DNA from: DASXZH01 sp036502005
GTDB taxonomy: Bacteria; Armatimonadota; Fimbriimonadia; Fimbriimonadales; Fimbriimonadaceae
DNA: 64,000 nucleotides
NCBI GenBank assembly: GCA_036502005.1
Contig: DASXZH010000076.1
Span: 1 to 64,000 of the forward strand
Direction of reading: 5' to 3'
The notes under the pieces were generated by a model. That model worked only from the letters and a program-made list of their open reading frames with translations, made no database searches and was not told the DNA's origin. Below, one piece after another: positions 10,401 to 17,750 of this stretch; within the stretch, counting starts at the first letter, position 1, and every line of letters starts with the position of its first letter. Made by a program: the position numbers and the translations under genes.

Positions 10401-10676
10401 GTGTAAGTTGAGGTAATTCCCCTTTTTTGTAAGTTCCCAAACGATGCCAACTCCAAAGTCACCACCAGTAATAGTCACCCCATACATGTTTCCCCCACTA
10501 TCGAAGGCAATTTGTCCGGTGGGCTCCGCTCCATCTCGCTTACCGAAGTCATGTAAGCTGAGCGCGTGCGGCGCTGTTTGCGCATCCGTCGGTAACGCAA
10601 TAGATAGACATGCAGCTACGAACAAGGTGGCAGCGACAAACCTAAGGCTGGGGAATTTAATGGATAGGGATTTCAT
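7431..10676 (-). CDS. Secreted GloVer-repeat protein with two C-terminal Ig-like repeats
   Basis: I place the start at ATG 10674-10676, which gives an immediate signal peptide (MKSLSIKFPSLRFVAATLFV... LPTDAQ); the frame has an earlier ATG 36 bases upstream. The body contains 14 copies of a ~64-residue unit built on (D)LHDFGG ... DGxxPxxGVxxDSxGNxYGTTxxGG ... GxxWEIT. This is the GloVer tandem repeat found in choice-of-anchor surface proteins. The last ~185 residues are two Ig-like repeats ending TITLTP; the final one shares near-identical DNA with the 3466-7338 gene. No known anchor follows. Probably an extracellular propeller-type protein of unknown ligand. It lies on the same strand as the other giant repeat proteins but has its own ~90-bp spacer, so it may be transcribed separately. 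Confidence 0.85.
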   Translation of the reverse strand: MKSLSIKFPSLRFVAATLFVAACLSIALPTDAQTAPHALSLHDFGKRDGAEPTGQIAFDSGGNMYGVTITGGDFGVGIVWELTKKGNYLNLHSFGGIVNNADGSSGPDGTGPNGVTVDSSGDLFGTTKNGGSEGALGVGDGILWEITSQGEYVDLHDFGGTAINSSNEQGPDGTLPPSTIALDAHGNKLGVCSEGGAFSQGMAFELSNAGQYRDLHDFGKNVTFSTGVKGVDGANPVGVISVDPSGNLYGTTSSGGQNSGFGFVNGGIIWEITVGGFYQDLHDFGGSWKLANGLIAYDGVNPEAGVTFDSAGNMYGTTSSGGLDQNLGQIWELTKAGLYKDLHDFGGKIIRSNGSAGPDGGLSFAPVVFDSRGNLFGTTLERSLVWGLTPAGQYVDLHDFGGTAATSYGFPGEDGVVSVTGVSLDSEGNIYGVAKEGGNGFNGGPPRGMIWEKTRAGIYTDLHDFGGTLPDTAGASPDGFASNGAAIYDGVGNMFGTTSGGGFYGGGTVWEILSSGQYSVLHDFGGQTLNTNGKLGLDGGAPQGALCFGDSGNMYGVTGGGGLYEGGTVWVITKAGKYSDLHDFGGTTTNALEETVTDGNLPVAGVTLDKAGNIYGTTSFGGKYGSNADSGGIVWEITAAGKYIDLHDFGGSILNSDGYSQPDGVSPYAGVTVDGAGNIFGTTFGGGSKLYDGMYSSGILWEITNQGTYLDLHDFGGNVTEASGKIGPDGVGPLKVIVDSAGNIFGSTEYGGPLDPNQMFGDGMVWEFTETKVFHDLHDFGGIVTNANGLSGPDGLFPSNIALDNFGNLYGVATNGGPNAGGSYGAGLLWTISQSGTYRDLHDFGKTVFDLKGNPEVDGVAPVGEVAFDPASNIGVVTRSGGDNDSGMVFVLRPPTLANVTLAPGAVIGGTPSKGSIAVTFANTITQTVSLVSSSPSVSIPASVNVGVGSTSAVFPVTSKAVSTTITATITATLNGVTKTGTLTVEAAALSVLRLTSATLKSGSGMNVAVYLNGPAGPGGATVTISSNNANVKVPASVVVPAGQTALAFPITSSRVAANTTVTLTATKGPVTLSKTITLTP
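7522..7717. repeat. Copy B of the ~196-bp near-identical repeat
   Basis: Partner of 3557-3752, in the last Ig-like module of the GloVer gene. The encoded ~65-residue stretch (from LTVEAAALSVLRL to TALAFPITS) is identical in both proteins. Confidence 0.85.
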
Positions 10677-10837
10677 TTGAATCTTGATCGGAGTTTGTAC
10701 TGCAACGTACAACTTACACTTTAGCAGAGGAACGTAACTTGAGCAGGGATCATTTTAAAATCCACTTGATTATTGGTCTCTTTTTGCAGTGAGCAACAAT
10801 CTTCCAGTTGCGCCCTTTCGGCAAATCCTTAGGGGGG

Positions 10838-11281
10838 CTATTTTAGAAAGGCTATTCCAACGTCGATTCCCTGCCCACCGGTTGTTTGGTGGCAGTGAAC
10901 CGCAATGGTGATTGTTTGGCCAGATCTCAACAGCTTCTTAGCGTCGGGGCTGATGTCCATCGTCTCGTAGTTTGAGATATAGCTTGGTTCGCTGGCCGCC
11001 AAGATGCCGTTAAAGTAGATCTCGACATCCTCATCATGAAACAAAGTTAGAACCGCTTTAGTGTAATCAGCGTTGGGGAGAGTCAGGTTGCGGCGAAGCC
11101 AGATATCATCCCTATCCCACTTGGTCTTTACAGCAACCGCTGGAGTGCCTTCCGTTCCAAATCCGGCTTGACCCTTTGCCCAACCGGAGGCATCGAAATC
11201 CGGGTTTTCCCAGCCAACCGAGGGCTTTGTTGTTGTATAGCTCCACTCTGGAGCTGCAGTTCGGCCATCGGGAACGATCAT
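10838..11281 (-). CDS. C-terminal beta-sandwich domain of the frame-broken glutaminase-like protein
   Basis: The 147-residue frame begins MIVPDGRTAAPEWSYTT at an ATG that overlaps the stop of the upstream gene (ATGA). It has no signal peptide of its own. It contains GFGTEGTPAVAV, DIWLRRNLTLP, FHDEDVEIYFNG and AVHCHQTTGGQGIDVG. These motifs belong to the galactose-binding-like domain that in relatives is fused to the C-terminus of DUF4965/DUF1793 proteins. Upstream of the ATG the frame stays open and reads KTGNWAPLPKPPTVE, the usual linker between the two domains. I therefore read it as the 3' part of the 11278-13371 gene displaced by a one-base lesion, not as a separate coupled gene. Confidence 0.75.
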   Translation of the reverse strand: MIVPDGRTAAPEWSYTTTKPSVGWENPDFDASGWAKGQAGFGTEGTPAVAVKTKWDRDDIWLRRNLTLPNADYTKAVLTLFHDEDVEIYFNGILAASEPSYISNYETMDISPDAKKLLRSGQTITIAVHCHQTTGGQGIDVGIAFLK

Positions 11282-13371
11282 TTCAACCGTTGGCGGCTTT
11301 GGCAGCGGCGCCCAGTTTCCAGTTTTCTCGTGGTCTTACCGGCCCACTTAGCCCAAATGGAAGGGTCATCCAGCATCTTGATAAAGAAGCCGCCGACCAC
11401 GGGTCTGGCGTGCATGCCGTCGCTGGCAACGTTATCGGTTATGTAAGAATCCGCGATGGGGTCTCTGCTTGTGGTTTCGTTTAGGTAATCAAAGATGGGC
11501 GAAACGATATCCTCAAAATCCTGTTTGTTGGTGGCGAGAGTCGCGCTCCAGATTGACCAATCCGTTTTGGTGAGGTGTGTCCGCGAATCCAGAGGCACGC
11601 CGTACTTGAGCATTTTCTGCTTATAGTAAGCAACTTCCTTTTCTCTCACCGAAGTTGGGAACACGTTTAGCCCCAGAATCTGATCCCAAACGAGGTTGTA
11701 TTTCTGGCTCCAAGTGTTGGGCTTATCGAAAGCGAGGAGGGAATGGTCGCCGTCATCGGCGACCTGCATCCAGTGGGCGCCGTCATCCTTTGCCAGCTTT
11801 TCGTAAATGGCGGCATTTTCCAGGTCGCCTTTCATCCGGCAGAGATCGCCATAGGCGGCGAGGGCCAGAATGGCTTTCACGCTAAGGTTTGCGTTGTGGG
11901 CGAGGTGCCCCATGAAGTCGTCCGTGCAGAGCTGGTCTTCGGGGTCTAGGCCATATTGCTTCAGGTATTCGGCCCACTGCGTAAGCTGCGGCCAGAACTT
12001 CACGGCGAACTCGGGGCTCTTTTCATCGTGAGCAATGGCATCCGTAAGGATGATCATGTTGCCGCTTTCTTCGACCGGCATCCCTTCCCCGCCGTCATCT
12101 CGGCCGGTTACCTGTGGGTATGTGCCGAGATCGTGGGGTGCGTTGGGGAATTTCCAGTGAGGCGAAGCCGCATACATGAAGTTGGAAACAAGCGAAGCCT
12201 TAGCCAGGGTGGGGCTTAGAAGCACCCAGATCGGGTCCATCGGGAAGATCACATCTACCGTGGCGATATCGCCATTGCTCGTGTCCTCTTTTGTAAAAAA
12301 CAGCGGCTGGCCGTTAGCATCGACGGCCAACCCGTTGGCGGCAACGCACTCGCGGTAGCTTAGCGTTGCGATTTGGGAATATCTTTCTCCGCCGACTTTG
12401 TTCAGATCAGCTTGGAGATCATGATCAAACTTGGCCGCTTTAGCGCTAATTTGGTCGTATTCGCGGTCTGCTTTTTCGAAAAGGGTTGTGGGGGTTGCGC
12501 CATTCCTGCGCCAATAGGGCCTCAGCTTCTGGCCGTAATAATCGATGGAATAGAGTTCGTCGTAGGCGATCATCATCCGTCGCGTTGCGGCCGTAGACCC
12601 AACCAAGCCAAGGTCGAAAGTGAAGGCCAAAACCGGCTCGTCTTCGTTTGCTGGTCTTGCTCTGTCATCGGTTGGTAGTGACTTGCCACTGGTAAAAGCG
12701 GCCTTACATTCCGCGTCTCCACCTATACAGGCTTTGGCCTGATTTTTATCGGCCGCTTCATAAAGGTAGCCCCAATCGATGCGGGTGTCATCCCCTGCCG
12801 GTTTCAAAAGAGTTTGGGCCGTTGTTCCGACCCGTAGGGCCACGAATTTGCCCATGTCTTCTCGCTTCGACTCCACTTTCTGAGCCGGCTCGTTTACCGA
12901 TAGCAAACCGCTCGCGCTCTCATATATCTCGATCTTGTGATCCGCACCATCCACCGAATTTACAGTCCAACTTAGGTAGGTCAGCGGCCGGGAATAGATG
13001 TCCAAATCGGTCGGCAAAGAAGGCGTTAAGAAGCTCATCTGCACCGTGACCTTCTCATTCGCAAAGGTATAGGTTGTCCGGGTTGGCGTAACATTCAGAT
13101 CGGTTTGCGGCAGAGCCGGAGCTTCAGCAGGCGAGTTACCCAAAAGCCTATAACACTCACCATCGATGCGGATAAGCGACACGAGAGGATTGGGATGCTT
13201 CGTCCAGTGGCGTGTTACGTCATCGGTGGCTTTGTTGGCCTCAGACCAGACGCTCATGTAGGGGTCACTGGTGAGGAGCGGGACCGCTGGCGGTCGTAAG
13301 GTCGTTTGGGAAAAGGCAGTTGAAGAAAGGAAGAGCACGGAAACAATCGCGCAGTGCCAACGATAAGTCAC
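11278..13371 (-). CDS. Secreted glutaminase-like protein (DUF4964/DUF5127/DUF4965/DUF1793), frame-broken near its end
   Basis: Residues 1-21 are a signal peptide (SVLFLSSTAFSQ). The order then follows the fungal/bacterial glutaminase A family: DUF4964 (RPPAVPLLTSDPYMSVWS) near the N-terminus, DUF5127 to about residue 310, DUF4965 (ATLSYRECVAA... TVDVIFPMDPIWVLLSP) and an all-helical DUF1793 region (GEGMPVEESGNMIILT, HNANLSVKAILALAAYG, WDQILGLNVFP). The family is named for extracellular glutaminase activity, but many bacterial members are probably glycoside hydrolase-like; substrate unknown here. After WAKWAGKTTRK the frame leaves conserved sequence and ends in LETGRRCQSRQRLK, while the -1/+2 frame carries the expected TGNWAPLP. 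One added A in the A-run at 11323-11326 restores an ~835-residue protein. Confidence 0.85.
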   Translation of the reverse strand: MTYRWHCAIVSVLFLSSTAFSQTTLRPPAVPLLTSDPYMSVWSEANKATDDVTRHWTKHPNPLVSLIRIDGECYRLLGNSPAEAPALPQTDLNVTPTRTTYTFANEKVTVQMSFLTPSLPTDLDIYSRPLTYLSWTVNSVDGADHKIEIYESASGLLSVNEPAQKVESKREDMGKFVALRVGTTAQTLLKPAGDDTRIDWGYLYEAADKNQAKACIGGDAECKAAFTSGKSLPTDDRARPANEDEPVLAFTFDLGLVGSTAATRRMMIAYDELYSIDYYGQKLRPYWRRNGATPTTLFEKADREYDQISAKAAKFDHDLQADLNKVGGERYSQIATLSYRECVAANGLAVDANGQPLFFTKEDTSNGDIATVDVIFPMDPIWVLLSPTLAKASLVSNFMYAASPHWKFPNAPHDLGTYPQVTGRDDGGEGMPVEESGNMIILTDAIAHDEKSPEFAVKFWPQLTQWAEYLKQYGLDPEDQLCTDDFMGHLAHNANLSVKAILALAAYGDLCRMKGDLENAAIYEKLAKDDGAHWMQVADDGDHSLLAFDKPNTWSQKYNLVWDQILGLNVFPTSVREKEVAYYKQKMLKYGVPLDSRTHLTKTDWSIWSATLATNKQDFEDIVSPIFDYLNETTSRDPIADSYITDNVASDGMHARPVVGGFFIKMLDDPSIWAKWAGKTTRKLETGRRCQSRQRLK

Positions 13372-13399
13372 TCCTACTGTTTACCAGGTTCGAAAAGCT

Positions 13400-13870
13400 T
13401 CACACCAAATCTTTGGTCATAACCGCGAAGAAGGGTCTATGACACAACTCATTTCCAACCTCGCCGATCTTCTCGTAGCCAAGGCTTTCGTAAAAGATGA
13501 TGTTCTTCGGAACGGCCAACCTTGTCTTCAGTTGAATTGAACCGATATGGTGCGAACGCGCTTCAACCTCGACTCGCTCCACTAACGCCCTCCCAATTCC
13601 GCCCTTTCTGAACTCAAGCAACACCGAAAGGCGAAAGAGGTAGCAGTAGTCTTCGCAAGGTCCACCGAATACTGAACCCACAATTTGGCCTTCGGCCTCA
13701 GCCACGAACGCCCATGAATTCTCCAGCTTCGCGAAGATTGTCTCTTCCGTTTCCTTGCAAGCCGAAGTAGGCGGATCGAAGATGGGAACGAACTCCAGAA
13801 AACTGGCGTGTATAACTTCGGCGATGCGCGCGGCATCCGCACGTGTGGCTCTGCGAATGGTAAAGGCCAT
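13400..13870 (-). CDS. GNAT-family N-acetyltransferase
   Basis: I choose ATG 13868-13870 (MAFTIRRATRADAARIAEV), where family similarity begins; an in-frame start 81 bases upstream would add a non-conserved leader. The ~156-residue product shows the GNAT fold: beta1 FTIRRATRADA, a central WAFVAEAEGQIVGSV, motif A in LLEFRKGGIGRALVERVE (the R-x-x-G-x-G/A acetyl-CoA loop), then a C-terminal IIFYESLGYEKIGEV. Substrate unknown. It sits alone between the glutaminase-like gene, whose start is at 13371, and a repeat-bearing spacer. Confidence 0.8.
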   Translation of the reverse strand: MAFTIRRATRADAARIAEVIHASFLEFVPIFDPPTSACKETEETIFAKLENSWAFVAEAEGQIVGSVFGGPCEDYCYLFRLSVLLEFRKGGIGRALVERVEVEARSHHIGSIQLKTRLAVPKNIIFYESLGYEKIGEVGNELCHRPFFAVMTKDLV

Positions 13871-14278
13871 TGTTCGGTTCTCTACCATTCTACTAGGTGC
13901 TTCCGTATCAGCCTCAAGGCTGAAGTCAGGGCAGACTGCTGTGGTGCCCAATTGTTTTGAGTGTCACGCAAAGACTAGATTGGCTTCTTAGGACCAGATA
14001 AGACCTCTAATGTTTACTACTTGTATGCAAGCGAATCAATATTCTTATTCTCGTTGCGAGCTTTGCGTCTTTGCGTGAAAACCCCAATCCGCAGTAGAAA
14101 AGGCAGTGTGGCCGATGTTCTTCGTGAAGCGAAAAGCACATCCAGAAATCTTACTCATGCGCAGGCAACCCTCACGCGCGGGCATTATGCCCGACGCACA
14201 TGCCCCCGGACCGGAAGTCTAAATTGAAAAAGGTCCGCAACGCTTTTACGTTACGGACCCCACAGAAAGAACGCTTAG
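13871..14278. other. 408-bp spacer with an inverted pair of TTTGCG-type repeats and a terminator
   Basis: No convincing gene. It contains GTCTTTGCGTGA-like sequence at 13961-13975 (inverted) and 14054-14080 (direct, TTTGCG units every 8-9 bases), which could form a long-range stem. The right end holds the terminator of the LysM/NlpC gene. A short plus-strand frame at 14021-14227 has no protein-like features. Confidence 0.55.
14226..14259 (-). terminator. Rho-independent terminator of the LysM/NlpC gene
   Basis: Read on the minus strand, an 11-bp stem GGTCCGTAACG / CGTTGCGGACC (one G-U or mismatch position) with a 6-base loop is followed by TTTTT. It lies 20 bases past the stop codon at 14279. 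Confidence 0.8.
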
Positions 14279-15739
14279 TTAGCCTTTCTTATCCGGATTT
14301 TCAGGCTTCTTGGAAGCCGCTGCCGTTGGTGCAGGAAGCTCGGCCGGATCTGGCTTAACTTCGGGCTTTACGGCGATCTCCGCTTTGGGAACGGCCGACT
14401 TCGTATCCTTCGCCTTTGCTGGCCTTTCCGCCTCAGCGTCCGCCACAACGTGTCGGACGGCGGGAATGCGCCGCGCAGTGGCGAGCTCGTGGCTGTAATG
14501 GCCGTCCAAGCTATCCACTCGCACCGCACCATAGCCGCTGGCTGCGTGAATGAACTTGCCGTTGCCGATATACATACCGACGTGGTTGATTCGCGAGCTT
14601 CGTCCGGTTCGGAAGAACAGCAGATCCGTTGGCCTGAGCTGGTTCCTGCCCACGTGGACGCCGATCGTCGATTGAGATCGACTGGTTCTGGGAAGCTGGA
14701 TACCAGCAGCCCGGAAGACCGTTGTCGTGAACCCTGAGCAGTCCAACCCTCTAGAGGTGAGGCCGCCATAAACATAGCGGGTCCCTCGAAGGTGATAAGC
14801 CTTGGCGAGAAGTTCCTGGTCGGTGGGTTCGCCCCTTGAGACCTTCACTTTCGCAGCGGGCTTTGCCGCTTCAGTCTTGGCAACTACCGGCTTGGTCTCC
14901 GCGACTGTGGCGGCGACTGCTATCGGGGTTGCTGGTTCGACGGCAGCGGTCGGATTTTCAACCGGGCTCGACTTAAGCGAGACCGATGCGACCACTGGTT
15001 TCACGTCTGCTTTTGGAGCCACAGGCGTCTTAGCGGCTACTGTCTTTACGGCAGTCTTTGCAACCACTGCGGCTACTTTAGCGACGGGCTTAGCTGGAAC
15101 CTTCTTGGCCACCACAAAAGACTTCTTGGGCTTGGCAGAGGCGACTTCGATAGGAGCGGCGGTCTGTTTGAGAAGGTCTCCCCTCATCCAGCCGACGGTT
15201 CCCTTCGGGAAACGCAACTGATACCAGCCATCCTGAAAGTTCAGAACGGTCACCTTGGTGCCAGTGTCTACCTGAGTGATCTTGTCCTCGTCGGAACCGG
15301 GGCCGCGCCGGATAATGGCATGGTCAGCGTTCACAACGGCAAACCGAGCTTTAAACTTCGGAACTGCTGCCGACTTGGTCCCAGGCACATTGAGCAAGGA
15401 ACCAATTTTGAGGTGCCTCCAATCTGCGTCGGGGTTGAGCTGTTTCAGATCTGCGATGGTCGTTCCCAATCGGTGCGCAAGCACCCAGTCGTTGTCACCT
15501 TCCGCAACTTTATAGTGCGCAGGTCCCTTGTGATGATCGGGAATCGAGAGCTTCATTCCTGCTCTCAGTTGTTTTTTGCGCAGAGAATTAACTGAAATGA
15601 TCTCTTGCGCTGGAACATTAAAATGCTTTGCTATTGTCCCAATGGTATCGCCCTTGTGAACGATATAGGTCTGGTTGTTCGCGGTAGCCGTGCTAACCAT
15701 TAGCACAAAGGCTCCCAATGCGTAGTTCTTGCTGAGCAA
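14279..15739 (-). CDS. Secreted peptidoglycan hydrolase: two LysM, SH3, NlpC/P60
   Basis: I set the start at TTG 15737-15739 because AGGAGG lies five bases upstream and a signal peptide follows at once (LLSKNYALGAFVLMVSTATA). The frame runs 108 bases further upstream, but that leader is charged and not signal-like. Mature domains: LysM at ~25-66 (YIVHKGDTIGTIAKHFNV) and ~70-115 (HYKVAEGDNDWVLAHRLG), an SH3 at ~130-195 (GWYQLRFPKGTVGWM), a Lys/Ala/Val/Pro-rich linker to ~300, and NlpC/P60 at ~305-430 with catalytic Cys in GLDCSGFTTTV and His in RINHVGMYIG and FIHAASGYG. It should cut gamma-D-Glu-DAP or related stem-peptide bonds in the wall. It is divergent from the glycosyltransferase operon and has its own terminator. 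Confidence 0.9.
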   Translation of the reverse strand: MLSKNYALGAFVLMVSTATANNQTYIVHKGDTIGTIAKHFNVPAQEIISVNSLRKKQLRAGMKLSIPDHHKGPAHYKVAEGDNDWVLAHRLGTTIADLKQLNPDADWRHLKIGSLLNVPGTKSAAVPKFKARFAVVNADHAIIRRGPGSDEDKITQVDTGTKVTVLNFQDGWYQLRFPKGTVGWMRGDLLKQTAAPIEVASAKPKKSFVVAKKVPAKPVAKVAAVVAKTAVKTVAAKTPVAPKADVKPVVASVSLKSSPVENPTAAVEPATPIAVAATVAETKPVVAKTEAAKPAAKVKVSRGEPTDQELLAKAYHLRGTRYVYGGLTSRGLDCSGFTTTVFRAAGIQLPRTSRSQSTIGVHVGRNQLRPTDLLFFRTGRSSRINHVGMYIGNGKFIHAASGYGAVRVDSLDGHYSHELATARRIPAVRHVVADAEAERPAKAKDTKSAVPKAEIAVKPEVKPDPAELPAPTAAASKKPENPDKKG

Positions 15740-16000
15740 GCACTCCTCCTTTTGGCCCTGGGAATTCGAGGAAAAACGGACGCTCTCCGGAATCTTTCTC
15801 CTCGAAGGACGCTGAGATACTACCGCCTTTTTGATTGACCCTGTCAACCCTGCGGGGTAGCTCGTCCTTTTCTCCTGGTGGTCAATTTCTTTTTGTTTGA
15901 ATCTAAAGACGGGGTAGAACAGGGGAACGGACCCGGATTATGCTGCTTGAATTAGAGCATTATCTCAGCTTCGGGAACGAACGATTTAGACAACTCTCAG

Positions 16001-16870
16001 ATGATCTCTATTCTCATCGTAAATTGGAACACGCGTGAGCTGCTGCGTGCCTGTTTGAACTCAATTTTTGCTAATGCCCCGGCTGTAGAGATGGAGGTCA
16101 TCGTCGTTGACAACGCCTCTAAAGATCGAAGCTCTGATATGGTGGCAAACTCCTTTCCTAACGTATTATTGGTAAATCCTGGTAAAAACACCGGGTATGC
16201 GGCAGGAAACAATCTGGCTTTTGAGCGAGCGAAGGGGGAATGGCTGCTCACTTTAAACCCCGATACGGAGGTTCTTCCGGGCACTTTGGACCGCGCGATC
16301 GAGTCGTTAACAAACCATCCCGACTACGGCGCCCTTGGCATCGCACAGATCGGAGTTGATGGAACGGTGCAGAGTTCTGTTCGCGGATTCCCAAGTTTTA
16401 TGGGCGTTTTTGGCGATTTAACCGGGCTGGGAAAACTGTTCAAGAAAAGCCGTTTCGACTCCTACCGATTGCGCTCTTTTGACTACACAAAGGAGCAGCC
16501 CGCGCCCCAACCGATGGGCACTTTCCTTCTCTTTCGGCGTGCGGCATTGGAGGCAATCGGCGATCCTAAAAAGCCTTTCGATGAGGGTTTCCCAATCTTC
16601 TTTAACGAGGTCGATCTGCTCTATCGGATGAACAAGAGCGGCTGGCCCTGCCTGTACGATCCGAGCGTTGAAATCAAGCATCTCGGCGGCGAGAGCACCA
16701 AGCAAGTGAAGAAAAGCATGATATGGGAATCTCACAAGAGCCTTGCGCGTTTCTTCGAAAAGCACTACAGAACGCCGCTTACGGCCCCATTCTTGCCACT
16801 GTTTCGTGGGCTCGTTCTTTGCGCGGCATGGGTAAGAGCAAAAGGCTACGATGTCGGATTTCAAGGTTAG
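16001..16870 (+). CDS. Family 2 glycosyltransferase (rhamnosyltransferase-like)
   Basis: The 289-residue protein is a GT-A fold transferase: ISILIVNWNTRELLRACLNSI opens the nucleotide-sugar domain, VIVVDNASKDRS and GYAAGNN bind the nucleotide, LTLNPDTE is the D-x-D-like metal site, and the acceptor side has PMGTFLLFRRAALEAIG and FFNEVDLLYRM. The pattern (DNAS, NxGYAxGNN, LNPDT) is typical of GT2 enzymes that add rhamnose or similar sugars to surface polysaccharide. It is the first gene of an operon with the next transferase, which it overlaps by 20 bases, and the polymerase. Donor and acceptor are unknown. Confidence 0.9.
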   Translation: MISILIVNWNTRELLRACLNSIFANAPAVEMEVIVVDNASKDRSSDMVANSFPNVLLVNPGKNTGYAAGNNLAFERAKGEWLLTLNPDTEVLPGTLDRAIESLTNHPDYGALGIAQIGVDGTVQSSVRGFPSFMGVFGDLTGLGKLFKKSRFDSYRLRSFDYTKEQPAPQPMGTFLLFRRAALEAIGDPKKPFDEGFPIFFNEVDLLYRMNKSGWPCLYDPSVEIKHLGGESTKQVKKSMIWESHKSLARFFEKHYRTPLTAPFLPLFRGLVLCAAWVRAKGYDVGFQG

Positions 16871-17750
16871 CATCACAATCTGTTCCTGGAATACCAAGGA
16901 AGATTTGCGCCTGTGCCTTGACAGTTTGCACGCCGTTTCCGACGAAGGCCCCTTCGAAACAATCGTTTTCGACAACAACTCTGCTGATGGCTCGCCCGAT
17001 ATGGTGGAAGCCGAATACCCTTGGGTTAGGCTAATACGTTCCAGCCGAAATCTAGGCTTTACAGGCGGGCAAAACCACAGCATCTTGGCTCGTTGCGCGC
17101 CGCACGCCTTCATGCTGAACTCAGACACGATCGTTCACAAGGGAGCAATGGCGAAGCTGATTGCTTACGCTGAGGAACACCCCGAGGTGGGCATTATTGG
17201 CCCTCGACTGCTTAACTCCGACGGTTCTCTTCAATATAGTTGCCGGCGCTTTCCAAACCCGTTGGCGGCGCTCTTTCGAAACACCTGGGTTGGAAAGCTG
17301 TTTCCCAACAACAAATACACCCGCGATTATCTGATGACCAACATGCAGCACGACGAGATCAGAGAAGTCGATTGGGTTTCCGGAGCAGCTTTATTCGCCA
17401 GAAAAGAGTTTATAGATAGGGTTGGCGTTTTGGATGACGGCTATTTCATGTTCTCCGAGGACGTGGATTGGTGTTTTCGATGCTGGGAGGCGGGCTTTAA
17501 AGTTGAGTATTTGCCTGAGAGTGTAATTACCCACGCCATTGGCCGAAGCACCGATAAGGCGCCAAATCGGATGATCGGCGGCTTCCACCGAAGCATGTAT
17601 CGCTTTTATAAAAAGAACATGGTGCCAAAGATGCACCCCGTGGTAAGGCCTTTTGCGATATTCTTTGCAGGGTCGGCGTTGTTGGCCAGGGCAAGCATGT
17701 TCATCGTTAAGAACAAAATAGACAACTTGGGAAGAAGCATGAAACGATGA
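16851..17750 (+). CDS. Second family 2 glycosyltransferase
   Basis: A 299-residue paralogue of the preceding gene: SITICSWNTKEDLRLCLDSL, FETIVFDNNSADGS, GFTGGQNHSI, MLNSDT at the metal site, WVSGAALFARKEF and FMFSEDVDWCFR for acceptor binding. A short C-terminal hydrophobic helix (FAIFFAGSALLARAS) may hold it at the membrane. It starts inside the 3' end of the first transferase and overlaps the polymerase start by four bases (ATGA), so the three proteins are probably translated together to build a surface glycan repeat. Confidence 0.9.
   Translation: MSDFKVSITICSWNTKEDLRLCLDSLHAVSDEGPFETIVFDNNSADGSPDMVEAEYPWVRLIRSSRNLGFTGGQNHSILARCAPHAFMLNSDTIVHKGAMAKLIAYAEEHPEVGIIGPRLLNSDGSLQYSCRRFPNPLAALFRNTWVGKLFPNNKYTRDYLMTNMQHDEIREVDWVSGAALFARKEFIDRVGVLDDGYFMFSEDVDWCFRCWEAGFKVEYLPESVITHAIGRSTDKAPNRMIGGFHRSMYRFYKKNMVPKMHPVVRPFAIFFAGSALLARASMFIVKNKIDNLGRSMKR

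Noticed and set aside
11278..11281. ATGA overlap read as translational coupling of two genes
   Set aside because: The upstream part of the second frame carries conserved linker sequence, so a one-base lesion in a single gene explains the data better.
14021..14227. Small plus-strand gene in the GNAT-LysM spacer
   Set aside because: It overlaps the TTTGCG repeats, has no ribosome-binding site and a composition unlike the real genes here.
15840..15960. A c-di-AMP (ydaO-type) riboswitch before the LysM/NlpC gene, because the minus strand has a CGAGCTACCCCGCAGG stretch
   Set aside because: The other conserved parts of that riboswitch (GGGGAACC and GGGUGAAUC blocks) are not found in the right order, so one short resemblance is not enough.
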